From positions 1,550,001 to 1,614,000 of the forward strand of contig NZ_CP042914.1 in assembly GCF_008065135.1 (NCBI RefSeq): a stretch of 64,000 nucleotides of DNA, written 5' to 3'. Both the position numbers and the translations under genes were made by a program. Numbering within the stretch: position 1 is the stretch's first letter; every line of letters begins with the position of its first letter. The DNA is from Roseimaritima ulvae (GTDB lineage: Bacteria; Planctomycetota; Planctomycetia; Pirellulales; Pirellulaceae). The notes beneath the pieces are model-generated. The model did not search any database. It saw only the letters and a list, made by a program, of their open reading frames with translations, and had not been told where the DNA came from. Of the stretch, positions 47,774 to 56,173 are shown in pieces.

Positions 47774-47866
47774 TTGCCCTCCCAGAGGGAGAGTAAAGGG
47801 CCGTCAGAGCAGGTTTCGAACGAACCGGTTGGGAAATTCGTTGCGTTCGCGGAGCGAACGACGACC
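47774..47866. repeat. Two dispersed repeats between convergent genes
   Basis: A GCCCTCCCAGAGGGAGAG-type copy at about 47774-47800 relates to the repeat at 29287. A GTTCGCGGAGCGAACGACGA copy at 47840-47866 belongs to the family at 4933, 38364 and 56054. Both sit between the GNAT stop (47745) and the hemP stop (47878). Confidence 0.8.
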
Positions 47867-47877
47867 AAGACGGCCAT

Positions 47878-48078
47878 TTATTTGGTCAGGATTAACTTGC
47901 CCTGGCGGGTTTCTCGCAGCCGGTACAGTTGCCCGTCATGCTCGATCCAAATCTCGTCACCGCAGCGGGAGAGGTCCTTGAAACGAACGATTTTTGAAGC
48001 GATATGCGTGCTCCAAGCCGCTTCGGAGGCCGGGGTCGGTTTGGCATCGGGGTCCGGCTGATCGTTGGGAATCGTCAT
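47878..48078 (-). CDS. hemP: Hemin uptake protein HemP family
   Basis: A 66-residue protein of the HemP (PF10636) family. The last 20 residues, with WIEHDGQLYRLRETRQGKLI then LTK, match the family consensus closely, and a polar N-terminal half (NDQPDPDAKPTPASEAA) precedes it. HemP small proteins are found beside haem and iron uptake genes, and in some proteobacteria they activate haem-uptake transcription. Here none of the usual partners (hemin receptor, ExbB/D, TonB) is adjacent. The nearest divergent gene is the kelch/DUF4198-like protein at 48287. Confidence 0.85.
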   Translation of the reverse strand: MTIPNDQPDPDAKPTPASEAAWSTHIASKIVRFKDLSRCGDEIWIEHDGQLYRLRETRQGKLILTK

Positions 48079-48286
48079 AAGTCGTTGTCGTGCCCTGAGC
48101 TACGCGATGGACGGGGTTTTTACCTGCTCTATTCTTGCGAACCGCCGGCCGGTTAGCAATACTTGTTGAGACTGATTCGCAATATCAGTGAATCGACGAC
48201 GCAGCAAGCCAACGGCGCGGTACGCTCGCTAGCCAGCCACGCTCGATCCGATGTCCCGTTTTTCCACTTACTGCAAACGACCCATC

Positions 48287-49924
48287 ATGAATCGACGATT
48301 TTTCCGCTACGGCTGTTCGTTCGCCGTCCTGTTTCTGGCCTTGGCCACCCAGCCCGCCTGGGCTCACTTCCCCTGGCTGATTACCGACGAGCTGGGGCGG
48401 CCGATTTTGTTCTTTGGCGAAGACTTGTCCGACCGCACCTACCACCTGCCCGAATCGCTGGCCGATTTTCCGGTGCAGCCGGCCGGCGGCAAGCAGCCGC
48501 TGGAATGGGAAGCCATCAACAGCGAAGACTTCGTGGGCCTGCGATCCACCAAGCCGACCGCCGGCGACGCCATGCTGTGTGGCAGCAAAACCTATGGCAT
48601 CTATCATGGCGCCAAACTGGTTTACTACCTGCAACATCTGCGCGGCGACGACCCCGCTGCCTGGCAATCGCCTCCCGCCAGCCTCGGTCTGCGAGCTGCC
48701 ATCAAGCCAAACGATCAGGGCCTGGAAGTGGCGGTGTTCTGGCAAGACCAACCGCTGGGCGAGACTCAGGTGCAACTGTTCGACGAGTTGGGTGAGTTGC
48801 AAGGCACGGCCAAGACCAACAAGGCCGGCGTGACGACGCTGCCGGCCGGTCAGTTGCAAACCGGGCTGAACGCCGTAATGGTCGGTTTTACGGATCCCGA
48901 CAGCAGTGGTACCTTGAACGACGAAGCTTATACTTCCGCCGCCAATTATTTGACGGTTACCTTCCAGTGGCCGGGTGAGATCACCGTGAGCGCTTCCGAA
49001 TATCCCGATCTGCCCAGCGAACTGACCAGCTTTGGCGGCACCGTCGCGGGCGATTCGCTGTACATCTATGGCGGACACATCGGCGGCGCACACTCGTATT
49101 CGACCGCCGAGCAGTCGAATAAGTTCTGGCAGCTCGATCTGAGCCAGGGAGCATCGGCTCAGTGGAAGTCGTTGGCTTCGGGCCCGCGGTTGCAGGGCTT
49201 GGCCATGGTGCCCTACCAAGAATCGGTGATCCGGCTGGGCGGTTTTACGGCCAAGAACGCGGAGGGCGAGGAGCATGATCTGCACTCGCAACCGACGGTC
49301 AGCCGTTACGATGCGGAGTCGAATCGTTGGGTGGACCTGACGCCGCTGCCCGAATCCCGCTCGTCTTTTGCCGCGGCGGTGGCGGGAAATCATGTGTACG
49401 TCGTGGGCGGATGGAAGATGGCCGGCGACGCGGATTCGCTGTGGCACGGGACCGCTTGGTCGGCCGATCTGAGCCAACAGCCGCTGCAGTGGAAGCCGCT
49501 GGCCAAGCCGAATTTTAAACGCCGGGCGCTATCGGTCGCCGCGCATAAAGGCAAGATTTACGCGGTCGGCGGCATGGACGAAAAGGACGGTCCCAGCGTG
49601 CGGACGGACGTCTACGATCCGGCCAACGATTCCTGGGCGGCTGGCCCCTCGCTGGTCGGCGAGTCGATGACCGGATTTGGTTGCTGGGCGCAATCGCTGG
49701 GCGGCCAGCTGTACGTGAGCACGGTCAGCGGCAACATCCAACGTTTGAACGAAGACACGCAGGCCTGGGAAGTCGTCGGTCAATATGAACCCGGTCGGTT
49801 CTTCCACTGCATGCTGCCGCTGGACGCCAAGAGCATGCTGATGGTCGGCGGAGCCAATATGCAGGTCGGCCGCTTCACCAATTTGGATGTGGTCACGATC
49901 CCCGAAGGGACCGTCAGTCCATAG
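48287..49924 (+). CDS. Exported protein with DUF4198-like N-terminus and kelch repeats
   Basis: A 545-residue secreted protein. Leader from ATG 48287: MNRRFFRYGCSFAVLFLALA, cleaved near WAHF. The first ~240 residues (HFPWLITDELGRPILFFGED...KLVYYLQHL, LGETQVQLFDELGELQGTAK TNKAG, shown with a break) resemble DUF4198/nickel-uptake-like domains, which share an N-terminal His after cleavage. Residues ~255-540 show kelch-type blades: GDSLYIYGGHIGGAH, VIRLGGF, NHVYVVGGWK, GKIYAVGGMDE, KSMLMVGGANM. Kelch propellers serve binding. Association with metal uptake is suggested only by the neighbouring hemP. The upstream in-frame start at 48251 is not needed. Confidence 0.78.
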   Translation: MNRRFFRYGCSFAVLFLALATQPAWAHFPWLITDELGRPILFFGEDLSDRTYHLPESLADFPVQPAGGKQPLEWEAINSEDFVGLRSTKPTAGDAMLCGSKTYGIYHGAKLVYYLQHLRGDDPAAWQSPPASLGLRAAIKPNDQGLEVAVFWQDQPLGETQVQLFDELGELQGTAKTNKAGVTTLPAGQLQTGLNAVMVGFTDPDSSGTLNDEAYTSAANYLTVTFQWPGEITVSASEYPDLPSELTSFGGTVAGDSLYIYGGHIGGAHSYSTAEQSNKFWQLDLSQGASAQWKSLASGPRLQGLAMVPYQESVIRLGGFTAKNAEGEEHDLHSQPTVSRYDAESNRWVDLTPLPESRSSFAAAVAGNHVYVVGGWKMAGDADSLWHGTAWSADLSQQPLQWKPLAKPNFKRRALSVAAHKGKIYAVGGMDEKDGPSVRTDVYDPANDSWAAGPSLVGESMTGFGCWAQSLGGQLYVSTVSGNIQRLNEDTQAWEVVGQYEPGRFFHCMLPLDAKSMLMVGGANMQVGRFTNLDVVTIPEGTVSP

Positions 49925-49938
49925 CCGTCAAAGCACTT

Positions 49939-50613
49939 CTACGGGGCCGTGTCCGCTTCGATGGCATCGACGAGGACGCGGTAAATCGCTGCAAGCCGGT
50001 CGGCGGCACGCGAGTCCAACCGGTCCAGTTGCTCGAGATACCGTCGCTCTTCCCGCAGCGCCCGCATGAATTGCGGGTCGCGTCGCCGAAGGTTGTGCGG
50101 TCCGAACAGCAATGCGGCTTCCCTGTCGACGTCATGGTAAGCGGGATCCGGCGAGCTGGCGGAGCGGCGAAAGACCAATATCTGGAAAGCTCGCCGGCCC
50201 GCGGTACGTGGTTCGTCGAGCAAATGAAAGCCGCTGTACAGGCCCCACTCCCGCACACATTCAGGGCGCTTGTTGGGTTGCAACACCACGGCGTCCGGCA
50301 CCCGCCGGGGGAACGCCGAGAGAATTTTGGCGATACTTTCGCCGCCCATTCCACAGATACTCAACGAATCCGCTTCGCCAGCCGCCAACGGTTCCAAACC
50401 ATCGCCAAAACGCACTTCGGCCGCCAAGCCAGCCAGCGTCGCCTGCGAGTTCAAAAAGGGTTGCCGTTTATTTTCAATGGCGATGCCCCATTCGACTCGC
50501 CCCGCCTTGATAACCGCTTTCAGTAAGTGCCCATGGTCGGACCCCACATCCACATGGCAGGCCCCACGGATCTGGCGAGCAACGGTTTTTAAACGAGCAT
50601 CTAAACGTGGCAT
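49939..50613 (-). CDS. trmK: tRNA (adenine-22-N1)-methyltransferase-like protein
   Basis: A 224-residue Rossmann methyltransferase of the TrmK (PF04816) family, methylating A22 in tRNA. PRLDARLKTVARQI at the N terminus, the SAM loop HVDVGSDHGHLLKAVIKAG, and LSICGMGGESIAKIL are family signatures, followed by VLQPNKRPECVREWGLYSGF. TrmK is best known from Firmicutes and some Gammaproteobacteria. A C-terminal helical part (EERRYLEQLDRLDSRAADRL) fits the family coiled-coil domain. It is convergent with the kelch gene (14 bases) and a separate unit from the DUF1552 gene upstream, which ends 9 bases from its start. Confidence 0.85.
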   Translation of the reverse strand: MPRLDARLKTVARQIRGACHVDVGSDHGHLLKAVIKAGRVEWGIAIENKRQPFLNSQATLAGLAAEVRFGDGLEPLAAGEADSLSICGMGGESIAKILSAFPRRVPDAVVLQPNKRPECVREWGLYSGFHLLDEPRTAGRRAFQILVFRRSASSPDPAYHDVDREAALLFGPHNLRRRDPQFMRALREERRYLEQLDRLDSRAADRLAAIYRVLVDAIEADTAP

Positions 50614-50621
50614 AACGTAGC

Positions 50622-51887
50622 CTAGGCTACGGGGAGCAAAGAGTTGGTGCCGCTGGAGAATTGGTCGACTTCCAATCCCAGGTGTTGCAGGTAGGATACC
50701 ATCAGGTTGGCCAGGGGCGTTTCACGCTCGGGTGCAAACGCTAGATGCTGACCGTGACGGAAGCGGCCGCCTGCGGCCACGATCGGCAAATTGGTGTTGT
50801 TGTGACTCGACGCGTTGCCGAGGTTCGAACCCAACAGGATGGCCGTTTGATCCAGCACGCTGTGTTCGCCTTCGCGGATCCCGTCCAGGTTCTGCAAGAA
50901 CTCGCCAAACAGTTTCATCTCCTCCCGCTCGATAATCGCCAGCTGTTTGATTTTTTCTTCGTCCTTGCCGTGATGACTGAGGTTGTGCCAGCCGTCGTCG
51001 ACGCCGTCCAACTCCACCACCTCGTTGCCGCCGGGACCCTTGAGGGTGATCAGCCGCGTGGAATCGGTTTGCAGGGCCAGCACAATCAAGTCAAACAGTA
51101 AACGCATCCGCGCGGTGAACTGGGCGCGGTCTTCGATGTCGGTCATCGGCTTGCGGTCCACGACCGGCTTCGGTCGCTGGGCCCATTGCTCCGCCAATAC
51201 CATCCGCTGTTCCAGTTCGCGGACGCTGGAATAATACTGGTCCAGCGTAGCGTGGTCTTCCCGACCAAGATGTTTTTGCAGCGAACGCGTCTGTTGACCG
51301 ACCAGATCGAGGATGCTCTGGCCGTCTTGAATCCGCCGCATCTGAGCCGCTTTTTCGGCTTGAGAACCATCCAGGAAGAAGCGTGCGAACACTCGGGAGG
51401 GTCGCGATTCCGCCGGGATCATGACGCCCGAGCGGGTGTAGGATACGCCACGGCCATCGGCGGACAGAACCAGCGAGGGGAAGCGTGTCTGGTGTCCGAT
51501 GCGTTCGGCAGCAAACTGGTCGACCGATATCGTATTGCGAAAACTCGGCTGCCCCGGATGCGCCGCGCCGGTTAGAAAACTGTTCTCCGCCGCGTGACCG
51601 CCGTCGACCATGGGATGCATCAACCCCGAGATGACGCTCACCTTGTCGCGTACGCCTTGCAGCGGTTCCAAGTACGGGGTGACTTCATAATCACGTCCGG
51701 CCGTTTGCGGAAACAGCAGCGGCGTATGGATGCCCAGCGGCGCGCAGATCGCCAGCATGCGGCGAACATCGTGCTTTTCCTGAGCCGCTTGAGCTTGGGA
51801 GCCGCGCATGCCTTCCAGCAGCGGCAGCCCCAACGCCACGCCGGTACCGCGAAGGAACGTGCGTCGTTGAAGTTTCTTAATTGTCAT
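50622..51887 (-). CDS. DUF1552 secreted protein with Tat-like leader
   Basis: A 421-residue DUF1552 protein, second copy in the window. ATG 51887 gives MTIKKLQRRTFLRGTGVALG, a clear twin-Arg leader. The core has MLAICAPLGIHTPLLFPQTA GRDYE (shown with a break), VSVISGLMHPMVDGGHAAEN and ILLGSNLGNASSHNNTNLPI, which are family-like. The reaction is unknown. It follows the DUF1592 gene by 16 bases on the same strand, so the two are cotranscribed. In the other locus (5062-6381) the DUF1552 gene comes first. A frame extension upstream to 52034 is not used. Confidence 0.88.
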   Translation of the reverse strand: MTIKKLQRRTFLRGTGVALGLPLLEGMRGSQAQAAQEKHDVRRMLAICAPLGIHTPLLFPQTAGRDYEVTPYLEPLQGVRDKVSVISGLMHPMVDGGHAAENSFLTGAAHPGQPSFRNTISVDQFAAERIGHQTRFPSLVLSADGRGVSYTRSGVMIPAESRPSRVFARFFLDGSQAEKAAQMRRIQDGQSILDLVGQQTRSLQKHLGREDHATLDQYYSSVRELEQRMVLAEQWAQRPKPVVDRKPMTDIEDRAQFTARMRLLFDLIVLALQTDSTRLITLKGPGGNEVVELDGVDDGWHNLSHHGKDEEKIKQLAIIEREEMKLFGEFLQNLDGIREGEHSVLDQTAILLGSNLGNASSHNNTNLPIVAAGGRFRHGQHLAFAPERETPLANLMVSYLQHLGLEVDQFSSGTNSLLPVA

Positions 51888-51903
51888 GGCAAACCGTACT
51901 GGT

Positions 51904-54303
51904 TTAAGGACGCAAAAATAGCTCGCTATCGGTAACGGCATGGAGCATCGAACGCAGCCCCAGATCTTGGGCCCGAGCGGACTCGAGCATGCCATCCACC
52001 GCTTGGCGGTCGGCAGCCGTGACCGGCCGGCCACAGCCGTAGATCAGTAGTTTCTCGGCCATCGCACGAGCAATCCGATCGGGCTGCTCGAGCAACTGCC
52101 GGCGATAATCTTGAAAGTCTTTGAATGCTCGTCCGTCGGCGGATTGACCGCCCTGTTCCACGTTCGGTCCCATGCGGTAGTTCGTCTTGTTAACTCGCTG
52201 ACCGGCTTTGCCCAGAGAGCGATACCATTGGCGATGGCCTCCGATCACGTCGAATTCTTCCAACGCAAAACCGGGTGGGTCGATGCGATCGTGGCAGCGG
52301 GCACAGGAAGGATCTTGACTGTGCAATTTTAATTGTTCGCGAATCGTGGTGGCGCCGCGGATGTCCGGTTCTACCGCTGGCACGCCGGCCGGGGGCGGCG
52401 AGGGAGGCTGGCCCGAAATCTTGTCCAGCACCCAAGCCCCGCGAATGACCGGCGAAGTACTGGTCCCGTTGGCGGTCACTTTCAACACGCTGGCATGCGT
52501 TAACACGCCTCCGCGAACACTGTCCTCCGGAAGTTGCACCACACGAAACGTTTCATGGCCTTTGACCGCGGGCAATCCATAATGGGTGGCCAGGCGTTGA
52601 TTCAGAACAGTGAAATCGGAATCCACGACGTTCAGCACGCTCAGATCTTGCTCGACCAGATGTCGGAAGAAGCCCCGCGTTTCGGCAACCATCGAACGCA
52701 ACAGCAGTTCGTCGTACTCCGGATACAGGGTTTTGTCAGGCGTGGTGAATTCGATGTCGCGGAGGTCCAACCACTGACCGACAAAGTTCTCCACAAATCG
52801 CTCGAACTTGGCGTCTTGGATCATCCGTTCCACCTGCTGATGGCGGACGTCGGAATCGCGCAGCTTGCCCTCGGCCGCCAATTGCAACAGTTCCGCATCA
52901 GGCATCGAGGACCACAGGAAATAGGACAAACGCGATGCCAGGGTGTAGTCGTCGACGACCGGTTGTTGATTGAGCAGCAGGAAGTGCGGCGAGCAGAGAA
53001 CGGCCGTTACGCCCGCTCGCACCGCTTGTTCAAAAGTCCGGCCCTCATCCAAGCGATGCAGCGTCAGCTGGACAAAGCGATCGACCAAGGCGTCCTCCAC
53101 GGGACGGCGAAACGCCCGTGGCACAAATTCGCGAATGATCCGTTCGGCGTCTTGGCGAGGTGCGCTAGAATCGACGTAGTGCAATCTGACGCCGCGGCGA
53201 TGACGCATATAAACGCCCGCTCCGGGAACCAGGGACAGCGTCGGCGCATCACCAAACAGTTGCGTCTGAGACCGTGAGGGGAAACTCTGGTCGAGCGGTC
53301 CATGGGTTTCGGCCCAAGCGATGGCGATGCCCGGACGCGGTTCTTCCTTGTCACGCCAAGTTACATGTTCGGGGTAGATCCACGGCAGGATGTGTAGTGA
53401 TTCCGCTTCTTCCATCCGCGTGGTGAACTCGATGATTCGCGGCTGGTCTGCCGTCCCCGTGACATCGTACATGCCCATGAAGCGACGTTTTCCGGGACCG
53501 AATAAGGGGCCCACAAACACGGCCGCCGAGAGCGTGCGATGCGGCCCCGGATGATGAGGCCAGACGGCGATGCGGCAACGATAGACGCCGTCTTCGATAG
53601 GGTGTGCGGGGTCGATGCGGGAGGGGGGCCACCCTGGGGTGAAATCGACGAAAGCGCCCTGCGAGGTGATCACGCCACCCTTTTTCTTTTTGACCGCTTC
53701 GATGTTTTCTTTTTGTTCCATCAGCACGGCTCGCCGGGTTTCGGCCGGCAGCGGCTCGATCCTGCGGATGACGCCATCAAAGGCTGCGTCGGCGGCTTCC
53801 AGATATCGTTCCATCAGAATCGCCGACAAATGCAAACCGCCCGCCACGTTATCGAATCCTTGCACGCTGCCGTCCTCGGGCAATAAATCCGCCAGCGGCG
53901 TGTCGATTCCCAACAGGTCCTGAACGGTGTGTTCGTATTCGATTCGATTCATGCGGCGGAGGGCGGGCATCGGTTCGCAGACCGTTGTCAGGTGTTTGGC
54001 GATCCGAGACAGCACCTGCTGCCGCTCCGCTTCGGTCGGTCGCGGTTCTCCTTGCGGCGGCATGTCTTGGCGGTCGATCACCTCCATGATCGTCAACCAA
54101 GTCGTTTGCGTTTCGGCGGTCGGCGGAGCGAGCGTATCGAGCCGCAGGTCGGCTTCCTGCGTCTGGTCACCATGGCAGTCGATGCAGTAGGTGCGGAAGA
54201 AGGTCTGCGATGTGTCCGCCCACAGGTTGGGAATCCCTATCAGACAGCCGAAAGCGACGGCCAGCAGGCCGCAGTGACGCCTCGCGAATCGAAATGGTTT
54301 CAT
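51904..54303 (-). CDS. DUF1592/DUF1588 cytochrome-like protein (PSCyt1)
   Basis: A 799-residue secreted protein. ATG 54303 starts the leader MKPFRFARRHCGLLAVAFGC, cleaved near LWAD; a TTG just upstream is also in frame. A CxxCH haem site (CIDCH) follows at about residue 40. Then come DUF1587 (MNRIEYEHTVQDLLGIDTPL), DUF1592 (ASRLSYFLWSSMPDAELLQL), DUF1588 with a second CxxCH (CARCHDRIDPPGFALEEFD) and DUF1585 at the C terminus. The domain order is that of the protein at 2486-5065, but without its repeat-derived leader. It is the first gene of its pair; the DUF1552 gene follows. Confidence 0.9.
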   Translation of the reverse strand: MKPFRFARRHCGLLAVAFGCLIGIPNLWADTSQTFFRTYCIDCHGDQTQEADLRLDTLAPPTAETQTTWLTIMEVIDRQDMPPQGEPRPTEAERQQVLSRIAKHLTTVCEPMPALRRMNRIEYEHTVQDLLGIDTPLADLLPEDGSVQGFDNVAGGLHLSAILMERYLEAADAAFDGVIRRIEPLPAETRRAVLMEQKENIEAVKKKKGGVITSQGAFVDFTPGWPPSRIDPAHPIEDGVYRCRIAVWPHHPGPHRTLSAAVFVGPLFGPGKRRFMGMYDVTGTADQPRIIEFTTRMEEAESLHILPWIYPEHVTWRDKEEPRPGIAIAWAETHGPLDQSFPSRSQTQLFGDAPTLSLVPGAGVYMRHRRGVRLHYVDSSAPRQDAERIIREFVPRAFRRPVEDALVDRFVQLTLHRLDEGRTFEQAVRAGVTAVLCSPHFLLLNQQPVVDDYTLASRLSYFLWSSMPDAELLQLAAEGKLRDSDVRHQQVERMIQDAKFERFVENFVGQWLDLRDIEFTTPDKTLYPEYDELLLRSMVAETRGFFRHLVEQDLSVLNVVDSDFTVLNQRLATHYGLPAVKGHETFRVVQLPEDSVRGGVLTHASVLKVTANGTSTSPVIRGAWVLDKISGQPPSPPPAGVPAVEPDIRGATTIREQLKLHSQDPSCARCHDRIDPPGFALEEFDVIGGHRQWYRSLGKAGQRVNKTNYRMGPNVEQGGQSADGRAFKDFQDYRRQLLEQPDRIARAMAEKLLIYGCGRPVTAADRQAVDGMLESARAQDLGLRSMLHAVTDSELFLRP

Positions 54304-54325
54304 CAACAGGGTTCCAGGGGCTAGT

Positions 54326-54808
54326 TCAACGCAGGCTCGCCGGCAACGGAGCCATTTCGCGGCGAAAATCGTACTGCAGGTCCGGATGGACTTTGTCGAT
54401 CGCTTTTTCGATTTTACTCCGTTGGGTGGCGTATAGGTTCGCGGTCACCCGGCAGCGTTTCTTTTTTGGCGCGATATCCGCTACACAGCGGCAAAAGTGA
54501 ATGCGTACCTGCAATTCGGTTTCTTTATTTCCCGAAAATCGCAGGCAGCGATCCATCCAGCGGACGATTTTCCGCAACGTTCGCTCGTGGATCGGCTGCT
54601 GCCGAAACTGTCGATCGATTTCATCGCACAGGCCCTCGGCATACGCTTGTTCGTCATGCGATTTGAGCAGCAGGTAGGTGAGTAGTTCTTTATTGTCGAT
54701 CTTGAACTTAGTCATCCGCACGCAGACGTCCAGCAATTCGTCGTGCGGCAGTTGAACCAACGCTTTCTTTAATTCGCTCAGCGAGGCCGTTTGGCGGGGG
54801 ATGGTCAT
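54326..54808 (-). CDS. Conserved hypothetical helical protein
   Basis: A 160-residue, mostly helical soluble protein I do not recognise. ATG 54808 gives MTIPRQTASLSELKKALVQL; the upstream frame to 54880 is rejected. Lys, Arg and Glu are abundant (LLKSHDEQAYAEGLCDEIDR, RTLRKIVRWMDRCLRFSGNK, IAPKKKRCRVTANLYATQRS). No signal peptide, membrane segment or metal motif is evident. It is divergent from the AlkC-like gene by 92 bases, so the two may share control, and tandem with the DUF1592 gene (22 bases after its stop). A role beside DNA alkylation repair is a guess. Confidence 0.65.
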   Translation of the reverse strand: MTIPRQTASLSELKKALVQLPHDELLDVCVRMTKFKIDNKELLTYLLLKSHDEQAYAEGLCDEIDRQFRQQPIHERTLRKIVRWMDRCLRFSGNKETELQVRIHFCRCVADIAPKKKRCRVTANLYATQRSKIEKAIDKVHPDLQYDFRREMAPLPASLR

Positions 54809-54900
54809 TTTGCAGTGCGTCCTTTTGATATATCGTAGGTAAAATCCGACGCAGCCACCACGGCGGGGCAGCACCCGCACGACCGCAAACCGACACCACG

Positions 54901-56040
54901 ATGACCAGCAAAACCAAGGGCACCGGGTTCAGCCTGAAAGACCAGTTGATCAACCGCCAGCGGGTGCAATACTTGGCTGAATTGTTCCACGCTGCGGACG
55001 AATCCTTTGATGCCGCCGGATTCCAGCGAGCCGCCATGAAGGGGCTGAAACCGCTGGAGTTGAAGCAGCGGATCGTGCATTTGGCCAGCACGCTGGAGGG
55101 CTACCTGGCGACCGATTTTCGGATCGCCGCTAAACAGATCACTGCAGCGCTGCCGCCGCCGCTGGATCCTACGAAAAGCGATGATGATTTTGGTGATTTC
55201 ATCATGGCACCGTTGGGCGAATACGTGGTCCGCAACGGGATGCAGAAGAAGCATGTAAAACTTTCTCTCCGCACGCTCAAGCAAATCACGCAGCGGTTCT
55301 CCATGGAGGACGCGATTCGAGCGTTTATCAATCAGTACCCCGGCGAGACGATGGCGGAGTTACAGAAGTGGGCTAAGGACAAAAACTATCACGTTCGGCG
55401 GCTGGTCAGCGAAGGCACACGGCCCCGCTTGCCCTGGTCGGGACGGCTTTCGCTGGACCCCGCGGAGCCCTTGCCGTTACTCGATATCCTGCACGCCGAT
55501 CCCACGCGGTACGTCACGCGTTCAGTGGCGAACCACTTGAACGATATCGCCAAGACCGAACCACAATGGGTGCTCGATGCGCTGCGGCGTTGGCAGCAGG
55601 CGGGCCGTCAACGGCCGTCGGAACTGCAGTGGATCAGCCGACACGCGCTGCGGACGCTGGTCAAACAGGGACATCGTCCGGCGCTGGAATTCTTGGGTTT
55701 TCGCACCACACCCAAAATCGAGGTTAGCGACTTCGAACTGCACGCCGAAGCCGTCCGGCCGGGAGACCTGCTCGAGTTCTCGTTTGTGCTCACGGCCCAG
55801 CGAACCGAATCATTGTTGGTGGATTACGTCATCGACTTTGTCAAAGCCAACGGCACGCTGGCGCCTAAGGTGCACAAACTCAAACAATTGCAGCTGAAGA
55901 AAGATGAATCGGTAATGTTAAAGAAACGGCATCGGCTGCACGCCGCGGCGACCACTTACACGCTGTACCCCGGCCAGCATCACGTGACGTTACAAATCAA
56001 CGGAAAACCCTACGGCAAACAATCGTTCATGTTGGAGTGA
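54901..56040 (+). CDS. AlkC/AlkD-like HEAT-repeat protein (DNA alkylation repair)
   Basis: A 379-residue cytoplasmic protein with HEAT-like helices resembling 3-methyladenine glycosylase AlkC. The N-terminal LINRQRVQYLAELFHAADES FDAAGF (shown with a break), the RHVRRLVSEGTRPRLPW-type block seen here as HVRRLVSEGTRPRLPWSGRL, and TRYVTRSVANHLNDIAKTEP are diagnostic. Residues from ~280 (VSDFELHAEAVRPGDLLEFS) to the end form a beta-rich, Ig-like domain, as in AlkC proteins with C-terminal extensions. It would excise alkylated bases. Start ATG 54901 follows a GACCGCAAACCGACACC leader with no clear Shine-Dalgarno site. Confidence 0.85.
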   Translation: MTSKTKGTGFSLKDQLINRQRVQYLAELFHAADESFDAAGFQRAAMKGLKPLELKQRIVHLASTLEGYLATDFRIAAKQITAALPPPLDPTKSDDDFGDFIMAPLGEYVVRNGMQKKHVKLSLRTLKQITQRFSMEDAIRAFINQYPGETMAELQKWAKDKNYHVRRLVSEGTRPRLPWSGRLSLDPAEPLPLLDILHADPTRYVTRSVANHLNDIAKTEPQWVLDALRRWQQAGRQRPSELQWISRHALRTLVKQGHRPALEFLGFRTTPKIEVSDFELHAEAVRPGDLLEFSFVLTAQRTESLLVDYVIDFVKANGTLAPKVHKLKQLQLKKDESVMLKKRHRLHAAATTYTLYPGQHHVTLQINGKPYGKQSFMLE

Positions 56041-56053
56041 GGGGCTTGGTCTT

Positions 56054-56173
56054 GGTCGTTGTTCGCTCCGCGAACACAACGTTATGTTCGCGGAGCGAAC
56101 AACGACCATCTGCGTTATGTTCGCGGAGCGAACAACGACCATCTGCGTACTGTTCGCGGAGCGAACAACGACC
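56054..56173. repeat. Four copies of the TTCGCGGAGCGAACAACGAC repeat
   Basis: The 133-base space between the AlkC-like and dehydratase stops is almost filled by one inverted copy (from 56054) and three direct copies of GTTCGCGGAGCGAACAACGA CC (shown with a break), joined by ATCTGCGT. The inverted and first direct copy form a long stem around ACACAACGTTAT. The last copy ends at the dehydratase stop codon (56174-56176). Confidence 0.9.
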
